64,000 nucleotides of DNA from Verrucomicrobiota bacterium (GCA_018970725.1 JAGWVU010000010.1:58125-122124), one strand, 5' to 3'; shown: positions 27,922 through 37,952, numbered from the stretch's first letter. The notes: a model not told the origin generated them from the sequence alone. A program made the numbers and translations.

Positions 27922-30492
27922 TCAGCGCTCCAGAAACGCGACCAGATCCCGCAGTTCCCGGTCGGTCAATCCATAGGCCAGGCCGGGAGGCATGAACGAC
28001 TGGGCCAATTCCTCCACCTTGACGATTTGCTCAAGGGGAAACGCCCGGTTCTGCCCGAACACATCCCGCATCACCTCCTGGGTGCTGGAACGGAGCCGGA
28101 TGCCCACAAAGCTGGAACCGTCCTTGAGTTCGAGTCGGCGCGGCAAATATTCCGGAGCCACGGCGGCATTCGGGTCGAGGATCGATTGCAAGAGAAGCCG
28201 CCGGTCGCGCCCTTGGCTGAGGTCGGGCCCGACGACCTGACCCCGGCCCTGATGCCGGTGACACTGGGCGCAGAGGGCGAATCGGGAGGCATGGAAGATG
28301 CGCCTTCCCGCATCCGGATCCGGGCTGCCCGGAACCGCCGCGATCCGCTCGAGCCAACCATCCACGTCCGCGGCGCCGGGTCTGCCCGCGGCCAGAAAAC
28401 CCGGCTCCAACAGGGCGCGCACCGTGTCGGCAGATCCGGGATGGGACAGCGCCACCTGCCGCAAGACCGGGATCTCCTCCGGAGGGGGCGCCAAACCCCG
28501 CAGGGCGCGCAAAGCTTCCTCGCGAACCGCCGGTTCCTCATCCCGGACCAGGGCGAAAAGCAGCGACCGATGGTCCGCGGAGACGGGTTGCAGGGCCGCC
28601 ACCGCCTCGGCCCGGAGGCGGGAGGCACGCTTCGGATCGGAGGCGATGGCGGCGAGACGCGATCCGGCCGCGACCGGTTGGTCACCCAGGGTGCGCACGG
28701 TCTCCAGGGAGAGATCGGGGTCTTCCCGGGCCAGGAGCTGATCGAGCCGCTCGAGCGTCAATCCGGCGGGAAACGTCCTGACCGGGGGGCGTCCATCCCC
28801 CGCCGACTTCAGTGGCGCGCCCGGCAAGAGGCGCAACGCCATGGCGCGAATCCGGGGCGGGCTGGCCGGATCGAGCACCTTGGCGAGGAGGAGTTCCGGG
28901 TCGCGAACGCCCGCTTCCGGCTTGCCGAGAAGCACATTGCGCGCCGCCAGCGCCCCCTCGAACCGTGCGAAATCAAGGCCGGACCGCCCCAGCAGCGATT
29001 CCACCTCCGGGAGGAGGGCGACCGCGGTCACATCGCCGATCCAGCGCAGCGCCTCGAAGCTCACCGCCGGATCGGGATCCGCCAGAAAGAAACGCATCCA
29101 TGCTTCCGCATCGTTGGATTCGGGAAGCAGCCGGAGGGTCAGGATGGCCCGCAAACGATTCCCGGCCGGCCAAGTCCGCACGGTCTCCCGGGTCCATCCG
29201 CCCGCCTGCCGGGAGAGCGCCTGCAGGGCGGCCCGGGCCACGAACGGATCGCGGTCCGCCGCCAAGCGGAAAAGATCGTCCTCCCCCTCCCCGGCCGAGC
29301 CCTGACCGGCACGCAAGTCCGCGGCCAATTCCGCCGCCCCGGTGGGAGGTTCCGGATCGCGCGGATCGAGCCAGGAAGCGGCCGTCGCGGGATCAATCTC
29401 AAGTTTCCAAAGGCGGCCGGCCCCGTGCACCGGGTAACGGCCGTCGACCCAATCGGCCACCACCCAGGCATTCCGGCCGGGGATCGCGGCGATGCCGGTG
29501 GGCCGGAAGAAGGGATCCCCTTGAATCAGGGCGAACCGCCGGGCGGTAAAACTCGCGCCGGACCGGGTCAAGGGCAGAAAATCAATCCGGTGATCGCTCC
29601 ATGAGGGGACGATGAGTCCGCGCCCGAGCTCCACGGCGCCACAGGGCGCTTCTCCGGTGGGGTGCACCATGGGCAGGGTGCCGCGCCGCTCCCCGTTCCA
29701 ACCGGAGAAGGGATGAAACGCGTCCGTCCCATAGCGGCGGTTGTAGCCGTAGTCGCCACCTTCCACGATGTGAAGGAGGCGGCACGGAGGGCTTTCCCCG
29801 GGATCGTTGTCGGTGGCAAAAACCTCCCCATCCTTCCGGATGCAGAGTCCAAAGGGATTCCACATCCCGCGGGCCACCCGATGGAGCCCGGTGCCATCCG
29901 CGGCCATGCGGAAGATCCCACCCTCACCGGTCCCGTGGAACGCGTTTCCATCCGTGCCGGTCAAGGTCCATGGCTTGGCAAAATTCTCCCCCAACCCAAA
30001 CCAAAGTGAACCGTCCGGATGCCAGGCGAGGCCGGAGAGGGCGTTATGGGGATAATCGCCGGAGGTGGTGAGCACCGCCAAATCCACGGTCTGGTCCGCC
30101 CGGCCGTCGCCGTCCCGGTCTTTGAGGCGCAGAATGCGGCCGCGTTCGGCCAGATACACCCAGCCATCCGCTCCCAATTCCAAGTCCATGGTGTGGAAGG
30201 TCCGGTCCGAAAAGACGGTCCGTTGACGGCCATCCGGCGAGAAGACGAGCACTTCATCGAACTTGGGCCCGGGGTAATCCGGGGGCGGCATGTGGGTATG
30301 GCAAGCCACCACCCAAATCCGCCCGTCCGGAGCCACATCCACCCCGGTGGGAGTGACCACGGCGGGTGATTCCGCCAGCAAGGTGAAGCGGACCCCCGGC
30401 AAAACGCCCTGCGGCGGGGCCGCGCCTCCGGCCGCGAGGGGAATGACCAGATGGGGAATGACCCAAAGACGGAGGTTGAGGAACTTGATCAC
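27922..30492 (-). CDS. PVC-type membrane-bound dehydrogenase with HEAT region and C-terminal cytochrome c
   Basis: An 856-residue exported protein. After a signal peptide (LRLWVIPHLVIPLAAGGAA) comes a beta-propeller of the soluble glucose/sorbosone dehydrogenase kind, about residues 35-380, with HNALSGLAWHPDGSLWFGLG and GMWNPFGLCIRKDG. Residues about 400-700 are alpha-helical HEAT-like repeats (for example DEEPAVREEALRALRGL). The C-terminal domain has one heme c site, CAQCH, near residue 741, in a typical PVC cytochrome setting (VVGPDLSQ). Such proteins are abundant in Planctomycetota and Verrucomicrobiota and are thought to oxidise sugars, but the substrate is unknown. Its start overlaps the stop of the FHA gene (ATGA). 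Confidence 0.88.
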   Translation of the reverse strand: MIKFLNLRLWVIPHLVIPLAAGGAAPPQGVLPGVRFTLLAESPAVVTPTGVDVAPDGRIWVVACHTHMPPPDYPGPKFDEVLVFSPDGRQRTVFSDRTFHTMDLELGADGWVYLAERGRILRLKDRDGDGRADQTVDLAVLTTSGDYPHNALSGLAWHPDGSLWFGLGENFAKPWTLTGTDGNAFHGTGEGGIFRMAADGTGLHRVARGMWNPFGLCIRKDGEVFATDNDPGESPPCRLLHIVEGGDYGYNRRYGTDAFHPFSGWNGERRGTLPMVHPTGEAPCGAVELGRGLIVPSWSDHRIDFLPLTRSGASFTARRFALIQGDPFFRPTGIAAIPGRNAWVVADWVDGRYPVHGAGRLWKLEIDPATAASWLDPRDPEPPTGAAELAADLRAGQGSAGEGEDDLFRLAADRDPFVARAALQALSRQAGGWTRETVRTWPAGNRLRAILTLRLLPESNDAEAWMRFFLADPDPAVSFEALRWIGDVTAVALLPEVESLLGRSGLDFARFEGALAARNVLLGKPEAGVRDPELLLAKVLDPASPPRIRAMALRLLPGAPLKSAGDGRPPVRTFPAGLTLERLDQLLAREDPDLSLETVRTLGDQPVAAGSRLAAIASDPKRASRLRAEAVAALQPVSADHRSLLFALVRDEEPAVREEALRALRGLAPPPEEIPVLRQVALSHPGSADTVRALLEPGFLAAGRPGAADVDGWLERIAAVPGSPDPDAGRRIFHASRFALCAQCHRHQGRGQVVGPDLSQGRDRRLLLQSILDPNAAVAPEYLPRRLELKDGSSFVGIRLRSSTQEVMRDVFGQNRAFPLEQIVKVEELAQSFMPPGLAYGLTDRELRDLVAFLER

Positions 30493-31325
30493 GCCTGGGA
30501 GGGTGACGTCTCCCGGGAGCGTTGCTCCAGCAAAAACTGCTGCCGGTGGAGGATTTGGAGGCGTTCAGTGAGCGCCTTCTCTTCCCGGCGCAACTTTTCG
30601 GTCAGTTCCCGGACCTCGCGCATCCGGACCTCCGCTTCCCCGGCGGCGGCATGGTGCCTCGCGGCCCCGGCCCTGGCTTCTTCGGCCTGCTCCCGGGCGA
30701 CCCGGCACCGTTCCTCCATGATGGCCACCTCGGCGGCCTTCGCCCTCCGCAAATCCTCCAACCCGGCGGTGGCCTCGGCCAGTTCCTTCCTCGCGTTCTC
30801 CAATTCGGTTTGCACGCCCTCAAGGCTTTTCCGGGCCGCGGCCAATTCATCGCGCGCCGCCCGGAGTTGTTGATTGGCGGCGACGAGTTCGGGCGGGGGC
30901 GGCTGGAGCGGAGCCGGGGTCAGCGCCAGGGACGGGATCCTCCGGGTGGGCGCGTGCGTCGTGGCGGGGGGGATCGTCCCGGTCTTCGGCGGCACGGAAG
31001 TGGACTCCGTCACCGGGGCCGGACCGCCCGGGTCGGCCAACCGGAAGGTGCCCGTGATCCCGCCGAAGGAAAGATGATCGCCATCCCGGAGTGCGACCGG
31101 GCCGGACACCCGGCTTCCGTTGACCTCGGTGCCGTTGTGCGAGCCGAGATCCACCAGTTCGTATCCGCCGTCTGCCATCCGCCGCAACTCGGCGTGGCGG
31201 CCGGAGACGTAAGGGTCCGGAACATGGATGGGATTGTCCGGTTTCCGGCCGATTCCCAAAAGCTCCCCGACGACGGGGAACCCCTTCTTTTTCCCGTTGG
31301 CGAATTCGATGACGATCGTGGGCAT
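30489..31325 (-). CDS. FHA domain protein with long coiled coil
   Basis: A 278-residue cytoplasmic protein. An FHA domain spans about residues 1-95, with GIGRKPDNPIHVPDPYVSGRHAEL, seen in adjacent parts, and VDLGSHNGTEVNG, the residues that bind phosphothreonine. A proline/threonine-rich linker follows, then a coiled coil (about 145-268). No transmembrane segment is seen. ATG at 31325 begins the FHA domain directly; upstream in-frame codons encode no recognisable sequence. Its stop overlaps the start of the exported cytochrome c dehydrogenase, an unexpected partner for a cytosolic phospho-reader. Confidence 0.85.
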   Translation of the reverse strand: MPTIVIEFANGKKKGFPVVGELLGIGRKPDNPIHVPDPYVSGRHAELRRMADGGYELVDLGSHNGTEVNGSRVSGPVALRDGDHLSFGGITGTFRLADPGGPAPVTESTSVPPKTGTIPPATTHAPTRRIPSLALTPAPLQPPPPELVAANQQLRAARDELAAARKSLEGVQTELENARKELAEATAGLEDLRRAKAAEVAIMEERCRVAREQAEEARAGAARHHAAAGEAEVRMREVRELTEKLRREEKALTERLQILHRQQFLLEQRSRETSPSQA

Positions 31326-31491
31326 AGGGTTGGGTGCCTTGGAACGCTGAAAGACCTGTCCGTCCAACGACCATGGCAGAACGGGCTCCGGGTTGGAAGC
31401 GGATTTTGCGGTCCCGGCGGCGGGCCGGGGAAACGCACTCCGGAACTGCTTCCGTTTGGAGGTTGGTCCGGCTCGTGCTACCTGAAGAACG

Positions 31492-33363
31492 ATGAGTCGT
31501 GCCGCCGATCCGATCACCGTTGCCCCGCATTGTCCTTATCCCCTGCGTTCGGAACCGCCTACCTCGAACAAACACGTCTTACGCTGGGTGGACCGGATCG
31601 CCCGGTTGGTCGAACCGGACCGGATCCACTGGGTGGACGGCTCCGCCGAAGAGAACGCGGCGCTCTTCGAGATGATGGTGGCCAAGGGTCATTGCCTCCG
31701 GCTCAATCCGGAGAAACGGCCCAACAGCCATCTCTTCCGCTCGGACCCGCGGGACGTGGCGCGCGTGGAGAGCCGCACCTTCATCTGCTCCATCTCCCGG
31801 GACGACGCTGGACCGACGAACAACTGGATGCACCCGGACATCATGAAGCGCCGGATCAACGAGGCGGCCAAAGGCTGCATGCGCGGCCGGACCCTCTACG
31901 TCATCCCCTTCAGCATGGGCCCGGCCGGGTCGCCGATTTCCCGGGTCGGCATCCAACTCACGGATTCCCCCTACGCCGTCGTGAACATGCGCGTCATGAC
32001 CCGGGTTACCCCGGCCGTCTGGGAGATCATCGGCGAAAGCCGCGACTGGGTGCGCTGCGTGCATTCGGTGCTCCGCCCCATCCTGAACGAAACGGACGAC
32101 GTCCCCTGGCCCTGCTGCCCGGAGCAAACTTGCATCGCCCACTTCCCGGAAGAACGCATGATCCTGAGCATCGGGTCCGGCTACGGCGGGAATGCGTTGC
32201 TTGGGAAAAAATGCTTCGCCCTGCGGATTGCCGGAGCGATGGGCCGCGACGAGGGATGGATGGCGGAACACATGTTGATTCTGGGCGTCACCGATCCGTC
32301 GGGAAAGAAGACCTACATCACGGCCGCTTTTCCCAGCGCCTGCGGCAAAACGAATTTCGCCATGATGATGCCTCCCCGGAGCTTGGCGGAGCGGGGATGG
32401 AGCGTGACCTGCGTGGGCGACGACATCGCCTGGATCAAACCCGATCCCACCGGCCGGCTCCGCGCCATCAACCCCGAGGCCGGATTTTTCGGGGTCGCCC
32501 CGGGGACGAGCCGGGAGACCAATCCCATGGCCATGGCCTGTTGCGCCAAGGACACCATCTTCACCAACGTGGCCCTAACCGAGGACGGGGATGTCTGGTG
32601 GGAAGGCATGACCAAGGAACCTCCGGCCCGCCTCATCGATTGGCGCGGCAACCCTTGGTCCCCCGGTCAATGCGACGCCGATGGCAAGCCGGTCCCCTCC
32701 AGCCACCCCAACAGCCGCTTCACCGCTCCCGCCGTGAACTGCCCCAATCTCGACCCCTCCTGGGAAGATCCGGCAGGCGTCGAGATCGGCGCCATCATTT
32801 TCGGCGGACGTCGGATGTCGACCATCCCCCTCGTCTTCCAAAGCTTCAACTGGCAACACGGCGTCTACCTTGGCGCCACGGTCGCCTCGGAACAAACCGC
32901 CGCCGCCGAAGGAAAAGTCGGGGAACTCCGCCGCGACCCCTTCGCCATGCTCCCCTTCTGCGGGTATCACATGGGCGATTACTTCCGGCATTGGCTCAAA
33001 ATGGGCAAGATGGTCGTCGATCCACCGCGTGTTTTTCATGTGAACTGGTTCCGCCGCGGAGAGCACGGATCCTTTCTCTGGCCAGGCTTCGGCGACAACA
33101 TGAGGGTCCTCAAATGGATCGTCGACCGGGTCAACGGAAGGGCACAAGCCCGCGAGACCCAGCTGGGGTGGATGCCCCGTCACGACGACCTCGACTGGGA
33201 GGGGCTCGATTTTTCCCGGGAACGCTGGGAGGAATTGATGCGGATCGACCCCGAAACCCTGCTCGCCCAAACGCTCGGGCACGAGGAACTGTTCCTCAAA
33301 CTCTGGGACCACATGCCCAAGGAATTGCTGTGGCAGCGGGATCTTCTCATCAGCCGCTACTGA
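31492..33363 (+). CDS. pckG: Phosphoenolpyruvate carboxykinase (GTP)
   Basis: A 623-residue gluconeogenic enzyme converting oxaloacetate and GTP to phosphoenolpyruvate, GDP and CO2. The GTP class is shown by [13 protein letters not shown] near residue 280-292 with the reactive cysteine, by [10 protein letters not shown], and by the C-terminal [23 protein letters not shown] block. The length is normal (about 600-620). It is divergent from the FHA gene and followed by a strong terminator. Confidence 0.97.
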   Translation: MSRAADPITVAPHCPYPLRSEPPTSNKHVLRWVDRIARLVEPDRIHWVDGSAEENAALFEMMVAKGHCLRLNPEKRPNSHLFRSDPRDVARVESRTFICSISRDDAGPTNNWMHPDIMKRRINEAAKGCMRGRTLYVIPFSMGPAGSPISRVGIQLTDSPYAVVNMRVMTRVTPAVWEIIGESRDWVRCVHSVLRPILNETDDVPWPCCPEQTCIAHFPEERMILSIGSGYGGNALLGKKCFALRIAGAMGRDEGWMAEHMLILGVTDPSGKKTYITAAFPSACGKTNFAMMMPPRSLAERGWSVTCVGDDIAWIKPDPTGRLRAINPEAGFFGVAPGTSRETNPMAMACCAKDTIFTNVALTEDGDVWWEGMTKEPPARLIDWRGNPWSPGQCDADGKPVPSSHPNSRFTAPAVNCPNLDPSWEDPAGVEIGAIIFGGRRMSTIPLVFQSFNWQHGVYLGATVASEQTAAAEGKVGELRRDPFAMLPFCGYHMGDYFRHWLKMGKMVVDPPRVFHVNWFRRGEHGSFLWPGFGDNMRVLKWIVDRVNGRAQARETQLGWMPRHDDLDWEGLDFSRERWEELMRIDPETLLAQTLGHEELFLKLWDHMPKELLWQRDLLISRY

Positions 33364-33367
33364 CCCG

Positions 33368-33409
33368 GGGCGGCGCTGAAAATCCGGACGCCGCCCTCAC
33401 TTTTTTTCT
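33368..33409 (+). terminator. Rho-independent terminator after pckG
   Basis: GGGCGGCG (33368-33375) pairs perfectly with CGCCGCCC (33389-33396) around a 13-base loop; seven T residues follow at 33401-33407. Confidence 0.88.
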
Positions 33410-33424
33410 TGTATTGTCTTTGTA

Positions 33425-34069
33425 ATGGCATCAGTCTCGAGCCGTAGCCAAGAGAGACCTCAACCGCTTTCGCTGAACGTGACCGCGCTGACCCCACTGC
33501 CGACCGCCCGCCTCCCGCGCGGCTTCACCTTGATTGAAGTGACCCTCGCGGTGGGCATCAGCGCCATCGCCTTGGTCGGACTTCTGGCCATGATTCCCCA
33601 GGGCGTGATGACCATGAAACGAGCCACGGACACGGCCATCGAGGCGCGGATCCACCAGCTCATCGTGGCGGAAATCGCCCAGACCGACTGGCAAAAACGC
33701 GGCTTGTATGACTATCGCGCCGCGGGAAGCAACGTCCGGTTTTATGATGACCAGGGCATCCGGGTGGCGGAGTCCGAGAAAGACAAAGCCATCTACACCG
33801 TCCGCCTCGTTCTCCCGGGCGCAGACAACGGGGGCCAGAAAATCCCGCTCCAATTGCCCGCGCGCCTTGGCAACAGCGGGGCTCAACTCTTCGATACCTC
33901 CGACCCCTCGAAAAGCGAGCCGATGCAACTGATCATCATGGAGATCACGTCCGCGCCCTCGGTCGATACGATCGACAAATTCGATCAACAGCAGAACTGG
34001 CCCTCGATCCGGACCTACCGCTCCACGATGTCCCGGCTGGTCGACGAAGTCACGGCCACCGGAAATTAA
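33425..34069 (+). CDS. Verru_Chthon cassette protein B (prepilin-like)
   Basis: A 214-residue type IV pilin/type II secretion-like prepilin. The processing site and first helix read RGFTLIEVTLAVGISAIALV, with glycine before phenylalanine and glutamate at +5 as required for prepilin peptidase. The leader before it is long (33 residues); a GTG at 33479 would shorten it to about 15. The rest matches the Verru_Chthon B pattern (AEIAQTDWQKRG, MSRLVDEVTATGN). These proteins are confined mainly to Verrucomicrobiota and come in gene cassettes of unknown function. The C and D proteins follow in order. Confidence 0.82.
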   Translation: MASVSSRSQERPQPLSLNVTALTPLPTARLPRGFTLIEVTLAVGISAIALVGLLAMIPQGVMTMKRATDTAIEARIHQLIVAEIAQTDWQKRGLYDYRAAGSNVRFYDDQGIRVAESEKDKAIYTVRLVLPGADNGGQKIPLQLPARLGNSGAQLFDTSDPSKSEPMQLIIMEITSAPSVDTIDKFDQQQNWPSIRTYRSTMSRLVDEVTATGN

Positions 34070-34093
34070 CAGGAACCCAGCCCCCCAACGCCG

Positions 34094-35254
34094 ATGCAGC
34101 CCGCCCGCCCCAAGGCTCCCGACCACGGCTTCTCGCTGGTCGAGCTTCTCCTCTCGATGACAGTCCTCACGTCCATCATGCTGATGTTCGTCGGTCTGCT
34201 GGATCAGACCCAGAAGACCTGGGAGTTCTCCCGCACCCAAATCTCCCAGTTCCGGGAGGCGCGCCTAGCGTATGACATCATCAGCAAGAACGTCAGTCAA
34301 GCCACGCTCAACGCCTACTTCGAGCAGGTGGATGCCAAGGGCAAGCGCGCCTCGGACTACCCCGACCCCAAAGACTTCGTCCCCAAGGAGTTCCAGATCC
34401 AATCCGAACTCCAATTCCGCACCATGCAGGCGCGCGATCTCAAGGTCGCAGGCGTCGTGACCCCGGGTCCGGGCCACGCGCTATTCTTCCAGGCACCGCT
34501 CGGCTCCACCGCCAACCAAGTCTATGGCCCTCTCACCAATCTCCTCAATGGCCGGGGCTATTTCGTCGCCCTGGTGTCCGATGACTCCTTCCGCCCCACC
34601 TTCCTGTCGTCGATGTATGAACCCAAAGTCCGTTACCGGCTGATGGAGTTCCTTCCTCCCACCGAACGCAACCAGGTCTATGCCGCGGCCAACGAGGCCG
34701 ATGCCAACGGCGGTCAACTCACCGACCGCGCCAAGTGGATCACCGTGCCCCTCGGCGCCGGAGGCAACGCCGGATCCCTCCGCCCGCTGGCCGAAAACAT
34801 CGTCGCCTTCCTCGTCTCCCCCCGCGAAGCCGTGGCGGACACCGGACGCACCACCGGCGTGGCCGACATGGCCGCCCTTACCGCGGCGGATCGCGATGCC
34901 ACCGCACGCGTCGCCCCCCGCTTTGTTTACGACTCCGCCAACCCCGCCGACGCCTCCCGATGGCCCGTCCACACCCTCCCTCCCCTCATCCTCATTACCA
35001 TGGTCGCCATCGATGAAATCACCTCGATGCGGCTGGAGGAACGCTACGGGCAACGCTTCATGGACAATTTCATTCCGCCCAACTGGATGCAATCCTCCGA
35101 CGCCTACCAGCGGGACCTGAAATTGTTGATCGATGCCTTCAACCGGGAATCGACCCGGCCCGGCGGAGTCGATATCAGTTATAAGGTGTTTACCTCCACC
35201 ATCCGCATCAACGGCGCCAAATGGTCCGTGCCACCCTCGAGCAAATCGCCCTGA
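34094..35254 (+). CDS. Verru_Chthon cassette protein C (prepilin-like)
   Basis: A 386-residue prepilin-like protein with a short leader, cleavage motif HGFSLVELLLSMTVLTSIML and a large C-terminal domain predicted to sit outside the membrane. Features typical of the C family are DQTQKTWEFSRTQISQFREAR after the helix and PPLILITMVAIDEITSMRLEE near the end. It starts 24 bp after the B gene and 31 bp before the D gene. In pseudopilin systems the larger member often sits at the pilus tip; that role here is inference. Confidence 0.83.
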   Translation: MQPARPKAPDHGFSLVELLLSMTVLTSIMLMFVGLLDQTQKTWEFSRTQISQFREARLAYDIISKNVSQATLNAYFEQVDAKGKRASDYPDPKDFVPKEFQIQSELQFRTMQARDLKVAGVVTPGPGHALFFQAPLGSTANQVYGPLTNLLNGRGYFVALVSDDSFRPTFLSSMYEPKVRYRLMEFLPPTERNQVYAAANEADANGGQLTDRAKWITVPLGAGGNAGSLRPLAENIVAFLVSPREAVADTGRTTGVADMAALTAADRDATARVAPRFVYDSANPADASRWPVHTLPPLILITMVAIDEITSMRLEERYGQRFMDNFIPPNWMQSSDAYQRDLKLLIDAFNRESTRPGGVDISYKVFTSTIRINGAKWSVPPSSKSP

Positions 35255-35285
35255 TCCCGATTTCCCAACCCCTTTTCCGGACGAG

Positions 35286-35921
35286 ATGAATCTTTCCCGC
35301 TCCCTCCGCGTCCCCCGCCCCCACCGCGGTTGGTCCCTGGCCGAAATGCTTGTGGTGATCACCGTCGTCGGCTTCCTCCTGGCCATGGCGGCGCCCAACC
35401 TGTTCAGCCTCTTGCGCGCCAGCGAACTTTCCTCACAGGGGGAAGTGATGCGCAACTGGCTGGCCCAGGCGCAGCAACAAGCCTTGGCCACCGGCAGCGA
35501 CGTGGAGGTGCGCTTCTACAATTTCCACGACGTGAGCAGCGCCCAAATCGTGGACGAATTCCGCGCCTGCCAATATTTCCAATACAACGACCAAGGCGAA
35601 TTGGCCCCGCTCGTCGAGATTTACCGTCTCAACGACCCCGTGATGTTTTCCCGCCCCCTGTCCTCGCTTCTCGACCCCGCCAAACCCGGTCTGAGCACCG
35701 GCACGGTCGATGCCGTCACCTATTTCGGCACCGGCCTCGAAACGGACCGGGTGGCCTACCGATCCTTCCGCTTCCGTCCGGACGGCTCCACCGATCTCCC
35801 CAAGAACGAGCAATGGTATCTCACCATGGTGGCCGACGAGGGAGCCTCGGCCACTCCCCGCAATTTCTTCTGCATCCAGATCGACCCCTACAACGGCAGC
35901 GTCCGCGAATATCGCCCGTAA
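35286..35921 (+). CDS. Verru_Chthon cassette protein D (prepilin-like)
   Basis: A 211-residue prepilin-like protein. The processing site and helix are RGWSLAEMLVVITVVGFLL: the usual F at +1 is tryptophan but glutamate +5 is kept. The downstream part has NWLAQAQQQALATGSDVEVRF, YRSFRFRPDGSTDLP and FCIQIDPYNGSVREYRP, typical of GspH-like minor pseudopilins and of Verru_Chthon protein D. Last gene of the B-C-D set; the large A protein of the cassette is not in this window. Confidence 0.83.
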   Translation: MNLSRSLRVPRPHRGWSLAEMLVVITVVGFLLAMAAPNLFSLLRASELSSQGEVMRNWLAQAQQQALATGSDVEVRFYNFHDVSSAQIVDEFRACQYFQYNDQGELAPLVEIYRLNDPVMFSRPLSSLLDPAKPGLSTGTVDAVTYFGTGLETDRVAYRSFRFRPDGSTDLPKNEQWYLTMVADEGASATPRNFFCIQIDPYNGSVREYRP

Positions 35922-36023
35922 CTAACGGCGCGGCCCGCCGGGACCCCTTGTCCGGTGAAATCCTGTCCAATTGATGGATCGCCCGGGGCAAGGAGTAGAA
36001 GTCCCTTCCCAACCCAAATCCCG

Positions 36024-37430
36024 ATGAATCCACCCAGCACGCCCGTGACCGCCCCGGAATCCCCTTCCACCCGCCGCCATTTCCTCGCCGGCACCGCCGC
36101 CGCCGCGGCCGCCGTTTCCCTGCCGATCGAAGCCTGTGCCCAAGTCGCCGGCAGCGACCGCATCAAGGTCGGCATCGTGGGAACCGGGGGACGGGGTAGC
36201 AAGGCCGTCCTGCAAACCCTGCAAGCGAACGACGCCGCCCAGCTGGTGGCCGCGGGCGATGTCTTCGAGGAGCGTCTGCTCGGGCGGATGCCGCAACGCA
36301 AGGCGGGCGGGCTCGACCTGATCCTCGGGGAACTCCAGAAGTCCGGCAAGGCCGACAAAGCCGATCTTCCCGCCAACCGCCAGTTCGTGGGCTTCGATGC
36401 CTACCAACATGTGATCGAGTCCTCCGATGTCGTCGTCCTGACGACCTCCCCCGGCTTCCGCCCCCTGCACTTCGAGGCGGCCATCAACGCCGGCAAGCAC
36501 GTTTTCATGGAGAAACCGGTCTGCACGGACGCACGGGGTTACAACCGGGTGCTCAAGGCCGCCGAGTTGGCGGACAGCAAGGGCCTCAAGGTGGTCGTCG
36601 GCCTCCAGCGCCATTACCAGGATGTCTACCTGGAAGCCTTCAAAAAGGTTCACGAGGAAGGACTCATCGGTGACATCGTTTCCGCCCAGTGCTGGTGGAA
36701 CGGCAGCCGTCCCTGGACCGTTTCCCGTGACCCCAGCTGGAGTGAGCTCCAGTTCCAAATGCACAACTGGTATCACTTCGCCTGGACCTGTGGCGATCAC
36801 ATCGCCGAGCAGCATGTCCATAACATCGATGTGGTGAATTGGTTCGTCAGTGGTGACAGCGACAAGGGAGGGCATCCCGTGTCCGCCCAGGGGATGGGAT
36901 GCCGGACCGGTTGGGAGAGCCCGAAAACCGGGGAGATCTTCGATCATCACTACGTTGAATTCCGCTACGCCAACGGCGTGGTGATGAACAGCCAGTGCCG
37001 CCAGATCAAAGGGGCCTGGCCCCGCGTCGCCGAGGAAATCCACGGCACCAAGGGAATTCTTTACCTCTCCGAAGGCAAGATCACCGACCGCCAGGGCAAG
37101 ACGCTTTGGAAATTCCGTCAGGACCGCGATGCCGTTCCCTCGGATCCCTACCAAGTGGAACATGACCGCCTCCACGCCGCGATCAAGGATGGCAGCCGGC
37201 TCAACAATGCCTATTTCGGGGCCCACAGCTCCTTCACCGCCTGCCTTGGCCGCCTCGCCACCTACTCCGGCGTCGAGGTCAAATGGGACGAGGCCGTGGC
37301 CAGCAACTTCGAACTCGTGCCTGACAATCTCACTTGGGACAGCCCCGCGCCGGTCAAGCCCAATCCTGACGGAAGCTACACCCCGGCGATGCCCGGAACC
37401 ACCAAACTTCCCTGGGCCGCAAAGGCGTAG
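36024..37430 (+). CDS. Gfo/Idh/MocA family oxidoreductase, Tat-exported
   Basis: A 468-residue NAD(P)-dependent oxidoreductase exported folded through the Tat pathway: the N-terminus has STRRHFLAGTAAAAAAVSL with twin arginines. The Rossmann domain begins IKVGIVGTGGRGSKA, and the family lysine-containing motif is HVFMEKPVCTD; the C-terminal substrate domain has HNIDVVNWFVSG. Verrucomicrobiota carry many such genes for sugar and inositol oxidation. ATG at 36024 was chosen as it gives a compact signal region. A strong terminator follows. Confidence 0.92.
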   Translation: MNPPSTPVTAPESPSTRRHFLAGTAAAAAAVSLPIEACAQVAGSDRIKVGIVGTGGRGSKAVLQTLQANDAAQLVAAGDVFEERLLGRMPQRKAGGLDLILGELQKSGKADKADLPANRQFVGFDAYQHVIESSDVVVLTTSPGFRPLHFEAAINAGKHVFMEKPVCTDARGYNRVLKAAELADSKGLKVVVGLQRHYQDVYLEAFKKVHEEGLIGDIVSAQCWWNGSRPWTVSRDPSWSELQFQMHNWYHFAWTCGDHIAEQHVHNIDVVNWFVSGDSDKGGHPVSAQGMGCRTGWESPKTGEIFDHHYVEFRYANGVVMNSQCRQIKGAWPRVAEEIHGTKGILYLSEGKITDRQGKTLWKFRQDRDAVPSDPYQVEHDRLHAAIKDGSRLNNAYFGAHSSFTACLGRLATYSGVEVKWDEAVASNFELVPDNLTWDSPAPVKPNPDGSYTPAMPGTTKLPWAAKA

Positions 37431-37459
37431 TCCTTCCCCCTGATCCTCCCCGCGTCGAA

Positions 37460-37500
37460 AACCCAACTCTCGCCGCCTTGGCGAAGGTTGGGTTTTTTCT
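37460..37500 (+). terminator. Rho-independent terminator after the oxidoreductase gene
   Basis: AACCCAAC (37460-37467) pairs with GTTGGGTT (37487-37494), with an inner CGCC/GGCG extension, and runs into TTTTTTCT. It lies 29 bp after the stop codon. Confidence 0.92.
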
Positions 37501-37553
37501 TTGACCAACCGGGAAAGTGATTGGAGAAACAATGGAACCACACGCACCGAACC

Positions 37554-37952
37554 ATGGAAAGCTCACTGCAGGATCTCCTCGCCGCCATCACCGAAGAGCG
37601 GGTTTTGACCCCGGAAGTCTTCAGCGACATCGACTGTGACGAAATTCTGACCTCGCGCGAAGACGGGGAATTCGAACGCGAATGGAACCGCGTCAGCAAC
37701 CTCATCGACAAGGAATGGGGTGACCGCGATGCCGACGACGAGGTCGAGGGCCTGATCGAGGACATCCGGGAACACAGTTTCCAAATCGCCAGCCAAGCGA
37801 CCGACGAACACGAACTCGCGGGATTCATCGCGGATGACTTCGAGTTGTTCGCCCGCGCCATCGCCATTGAAATCACCGATCCCTTCCTCGAATCCCTCTG
37901 GGAAGCTTACGAAAACGGCGAAATCCCCAGCCCGGCAAGCATCCAGGAATAA
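37554..37952 (+). CDS. Acidic hypothetical protein
   Basis: A 132-residue, strongly acidic, probably helical cytoplasmic protein beginning MESSLQDLLAAITEERVLTP. It has one cysteine (DIDCDEIL) and no membrane segment. No family recognised. It sits between a terminator and rsfS, 90 bp before the latter, and may share a transcript with it. An in-frame ATG at 37521 is possible. Confidence 0.65.
   Translation: MESSLQDLLAAITEERVLTPEVFSDIDCDEILTSREDGEFEREWNRVSNLIDKEWGDRDADDEVEGLIEDIREHSFQIASQATDEHELAGFIADDFELFARAIAIEITDPFLESLWEAYENGEIPSPASIQE

Noticed and set aside
30522..33425. A 967-codon open frame on the plus strand
   Set aside because: It spans the FHA gene antisense and runs in another frame of pckG; composition is shadow-like (arginine, proline and glycine rich) and both pckG and FHA are certain.
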